A stretch of 64,000 nucleotides of DNA, taken from contig WRHY01000004.1 in NCBI GenBank assembly GCA_009783025.1, positions 1 to 64,000 of the forward strand, in the 5' to 3' direction. Shown here in pieces: positions 62,186 to 64,000 of this stretch. Below the pieces are notes generated by a model. That model was not told the DNA's origin. It did not search any database and saw nothing but the letters and a program-made list of their open reading frames with translations. Source of the stretch: Desulfovibrionaceae bacterium. Its GTDB lineage: Bacteria; Desulfobacterota; Desulfovibrionia; Desulfovibrionales; Desulfovibrionaceae. Positions within the stretch are counted from its first letter, which is position 1. Each line of letters opens with the position of its first letter. The translations under genes were made by a program, and so were the position numbers.

Positions 62186-62884
62186 TCACATTGCAGCAAA
62201 GCTGCCGGGTTTCAAAAATTTGCCCAAAGGACATTCCGCGCACAGCGGTTTCCGATTTTTACAGAAGCGGTTACCAGTGCGTACCAGCAATGCATGATAC
62301 TCATTATAGAGGGACACGTCCACGGGCAAGGCGCGCATGAAAAATTCCCGCAGTTCCCCGTAGGGGACATCATCCGGGAAAAAGCCGTGGCGGCCGCATA
62401 TGCGCCGGGTATAGGCATCAATGACAAAAGACGGGCGGTCCAGGGCGTACAGCAAGATGCAGTCCGCTGTTTCCGGCCCGACGCCGTGCACATGCAGCAG
62501 AGCCTTGCGCAGTTCTTGCGTGGAAAGCGTCTGAAGAAAATCGAGGCGGCCTGCTTCCGGGTTCTGATTCCAGCCCGGAAAAGAGGAGAAAAACAGCAGC
62601 AGGTTGCGCAGCCTTTGGGCTTTGAGCCGGAAAAACCCGGATGGACGCAACGCTTCTTCCATCTCCTCCAGGGGCATGTTCAGCAGACTGTCCAGGCGCA
62701 AGGCATTTTTTCGGCGCAGGCGATCAAGAGCTTTTTCCACATTCTTCCAGGCCGTGTTCTGGGTCAGTACCGCGCCCACGGCAATTTCAAGCGGATGTTC
62801 TCCGGGCCACCAGCGAGAAGGGCCAAGGGACTCCAGCATAGCTTCGTAATAGGAGAGGAGTGTTTTACCGGAAGTCGTCATCAT
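62186..62884 (-). CDS. Endonuclease III-like DNA glycosylase (HhH-GPD superfamily)
   Basis: 232 residues. The helix-hairpin-helix and Gly/Pro-rich loop read LLHVHGVGPETADCILLYAL, followed by the conserved catalytic Asp (FVIDAYTRRICGRHGFF). The bifunctional lyase Lys of Nth is replaced (G-P-E-T), so it is probably a monofunctional base-excision glycosylase. The C-terminus has three Cys spaced C-x6-C-x2-C but lacks the fourth ligand of the usual 4Fe-4S loop. This resembles the Helicobacter 3-methyladenine glycosylase-like branch more than true Nth. It is the first gene of a three-gene minus-strand operon. Confidence 0.85.
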   Translation of the reverse strand: MMTTSGKTLLSYYEAMLESLGPSRWWPGEHPLEIAVGAVLTQNTAWKNVEKALDRLRRKNALRLDSLLNMPLEEMEEALRPSGFFRLKAQRLRNLLLFFSSFPGWNQNPEAGRLDFLQTLSTQELRKALLHVHGVGPETADCILLYALDRPSFVIDAYTRRICGRHGFFPDDVPYGELREFFMRALPVDVSLYNEYHALLVRTGNRFCKNRKPLCAECPLGKFLKPGSFAAM

Positions 62885-62907
62885 GTGGGTTCAAGGATAG
62901 CACACCT

Positions 62908-63100
62908 TGCACCGGCAAGGCTACGTCTTGCGGTAGTGCCTCAGTTTGGCGCGATACTTCGTCAGACTGCGTTTTGGCTCGGGGGGCAGGACCGGAAGAG
63001 TCCAGCCCTCCCTCGCAAAAACTTGTCTTCCTTGTCTGACGCCAAACTGAGGCACTACCGGCATTGCTCAAACCACGCTACTACCCGTCTTGCCGGTGCA
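62908..63100. repeat. Outer 12-bp inverted repeat enclosing palindromic element copy 3
   Basis: TGCACCGGCAAG (62908-62919) and CTTGCCGGTGCA (63089-63100) are exact complements and lie outside the copy 3 arms, so the palindromic element appears to sit inside another inverted repeat. Confidence 0.6.
62931..63060. repeat. Nested palindromic element, copy 3
   Basis: Outer arms 62931-62951 and 63040-63060 are perfect 21-bp complements. Between them lie CTTCGTCA and CCTTGTCT in the same places as in copies 1 and 2, and an apical hairpin (GGGGGGCAGGAC...GTCCAGCCCTCCC) that differs in sequence from the others but keeps its pairing. Confidence 0.85.
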
Positions 63101-63170
63101 TTGCCTTGCCGTTGAATTCGCGGTACACACGCCTTTCCGGCGACAATGCCTTACCATAAGGAGCTTACGG

Positions 63171-64000
63171 ATGAGAGACGAGACAACGTGCCTGCACGCG
63201 GGATACACACCGAAAAATACCGAACCGCGTGTGATGCCCATAGTGCAGAGCACCACCTATGTGTACGATTCCACCGAGGCTGTGGGGGCCGTGTTTGACG
63301 AGCCCACGCACAGTCTGATCTATTCCCGCTTCGCCAACCCCACGGTCATGGCAGTGGAGGAAAAGATCGCCGCCCTGGAAGGCGGCGTCGGCGCGATGTG
63401 CACGACATCCGGCCATGCCGCGGTCCTGCTCTCGATCCTGAACCTGTGCAGCGCCGGAGACAGTATTGTCAGCACTACGCAGATTTACGGCGGCACCGTG
63501 AATCTCTTTTCTTTCACCTTGAAAAAGTTGGGCATCGAATGCATTTTCGTTTCGGCCGACGCGGGGGAAGAAACCATTGCCGCAGCCATCAAGCCGAATA
63601 CCAAGGCCATCTTTGGCGAAACCCTGGCCAACCCTGCCTTGGCCGTGCTGGATATCGAGCGCTTCGCCAAGGTGGCTCATGCGCATAACATACCGCTGAT
63701 TATAGACAACACCTTTGCCACGCCCGTGTTGTGCAAGCCCTTTGCGTTCGGGGCGGACATCGTTGTGCATTCCACCACCAAGTACATGGACGGCCACGCG
63801 GTTCAGGTCGGCGGGGTCATTGTGGACAGCGGTCGCTTTAACTGGGCAAACGGCAAATTCCCGGATCTGACCGAGCCGGATCCTTCCTATCGCGGCATTT
63901 CCTATACCGGCACTTACGGCAACATGGCCTATATCATCAAGGCCAGAATGCAGCTCATGCGCGACTTTGGCGTCTACCCGGCCGCGCATTCGGCTTTTCT
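63171..64000 (+). CDS. Cys/Met-metabolism PLP-dependent enzyme (O-acetylhomoserine sulfhydrylase-like), 5' part
   Basis: The first ~276 residues of a fold type I PLP enzyme; the gene runs off the window. Seen: TTCLHAGYTPKNTEPRVMP, the Tyr/Arg segment IYSRFANPTVMAVEEKIAAL (phosphate contact from the neighbouring subunit), SGHAAVLLSILNL, FGETLANPALAVLD, DNTFATPVLCKPF, and the PLP lysine in HSTTKYMDGHA. It most resembles O-acetylhomoserine sulfhydrylase or methionine gamma-lyase; the missing C-terminus prevents a firm choice. AAGGAG (63158-63163) supports the start. Confidence 0.9.
   Translation, partial: MRDETTCLHAGYTPKNTEPRVMPIVQSTTYVYDSTEAVGAVFDEPTHSLIYSRFANPTVMAVEEKIAALEGGVGAMCTTSGHAAVLLSILNLCSAGDSIVSTTQIYGGTVNLFSFTLKKLGIECIFVSADAGEETIAAAIKPNTKAIFGETLANPALAVLDIERFAKVAHAHNIPLIIDNTFATPVLCKPFAFGADIVVHSTTKYMDGHAVQVGGVIVDSGRFNWANGKFPDLTEPDPSYRGISYTGTYGNMAYIIKARMQLMRDFGVYPAAHSAF

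Overview
The window reads as a contiguous piece of a moderately GC-rich Gram-negative chromosome. The outer-membrane and periplasmic export genes, the split of housekeeping families and the intergenic palindromic repeats suggest a deltaproteobacterium of the Desulfovibrio type. That placement is an inference from gene style, not from a marker gene.

Layout. 1-1370: C-terminal part of a type I secreted coiled-coil/RTX-like protein with 84-bp tandem repeats. 1496-2206: a hicAB toxin-antitoxin pair with its promoter. 2458-3348: a DUF5996 protein. 3373-8970: a five-domain peptide/nickel-type ABC importer (lipoprotein, two permeases, fused double ATPase). 9065-10411: a CoA-disulfide reductase/NADH oxidase-like flavoprotein. 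Then tRNA-Leu (minus), argJ and tRNA-Pro. 12211-15236: a minus-strand accessory patch (DUF6765 protein, GH24 lysozyme, small ORF, S24 repressor) that looks like a decayed phage-derived island next to tRNA-Pro. 15497-18339: M23 peptidase, MerR-type HTH protein, small membrane protein. 18523-20520: ABC-F ATPase. 20731-24324: an outer-membrane beta-barrel protein and a MalT-like LuxR regulator.

24491-59608 is the centrepiece: what looks like a dedicated export locus for one giant protein. It encodes a TolC-like outer-membrane factor, a small HlyD-like adaptor, a DUF3467 protein, a GAF-domain/HlyD chimera, an M50 metalloprotease/HlyD chimera with a PqqD-like N-terminus, a shortened SecA-like ATPase, a LuxR-type HTH protein, and an 8356-residue LEPR-XLL surface protein. 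The HTH protein and the giant protein share the same N-terminal signature (G-I-x-T-C-x-Y-x-P-Q-A-x-K...P-x-Y) at identical residue numbers. This suggests that the regulator carries the same targeting leader as the cargo and may couple cargo expression to export.

59689-62884 (minus): nth-like glycosylase, EnvC-like murein hydrolase activator and C-terminal processing protease, probably one operon. 63171-end: start of a Cys/Met-metabolism PLP enzyme.

Two families of structured intergenic repeats recur: a ~130-150 bp nested palindrome (three copies, 4911-5061, 20521-20669, 62931-63060) and a ~140 bp five-hairpin element (two copies in opposite orientation, 18355-18499 and 31448-31584). Both show compensatory base changes between copies, so their folded structure appears to be maintained.
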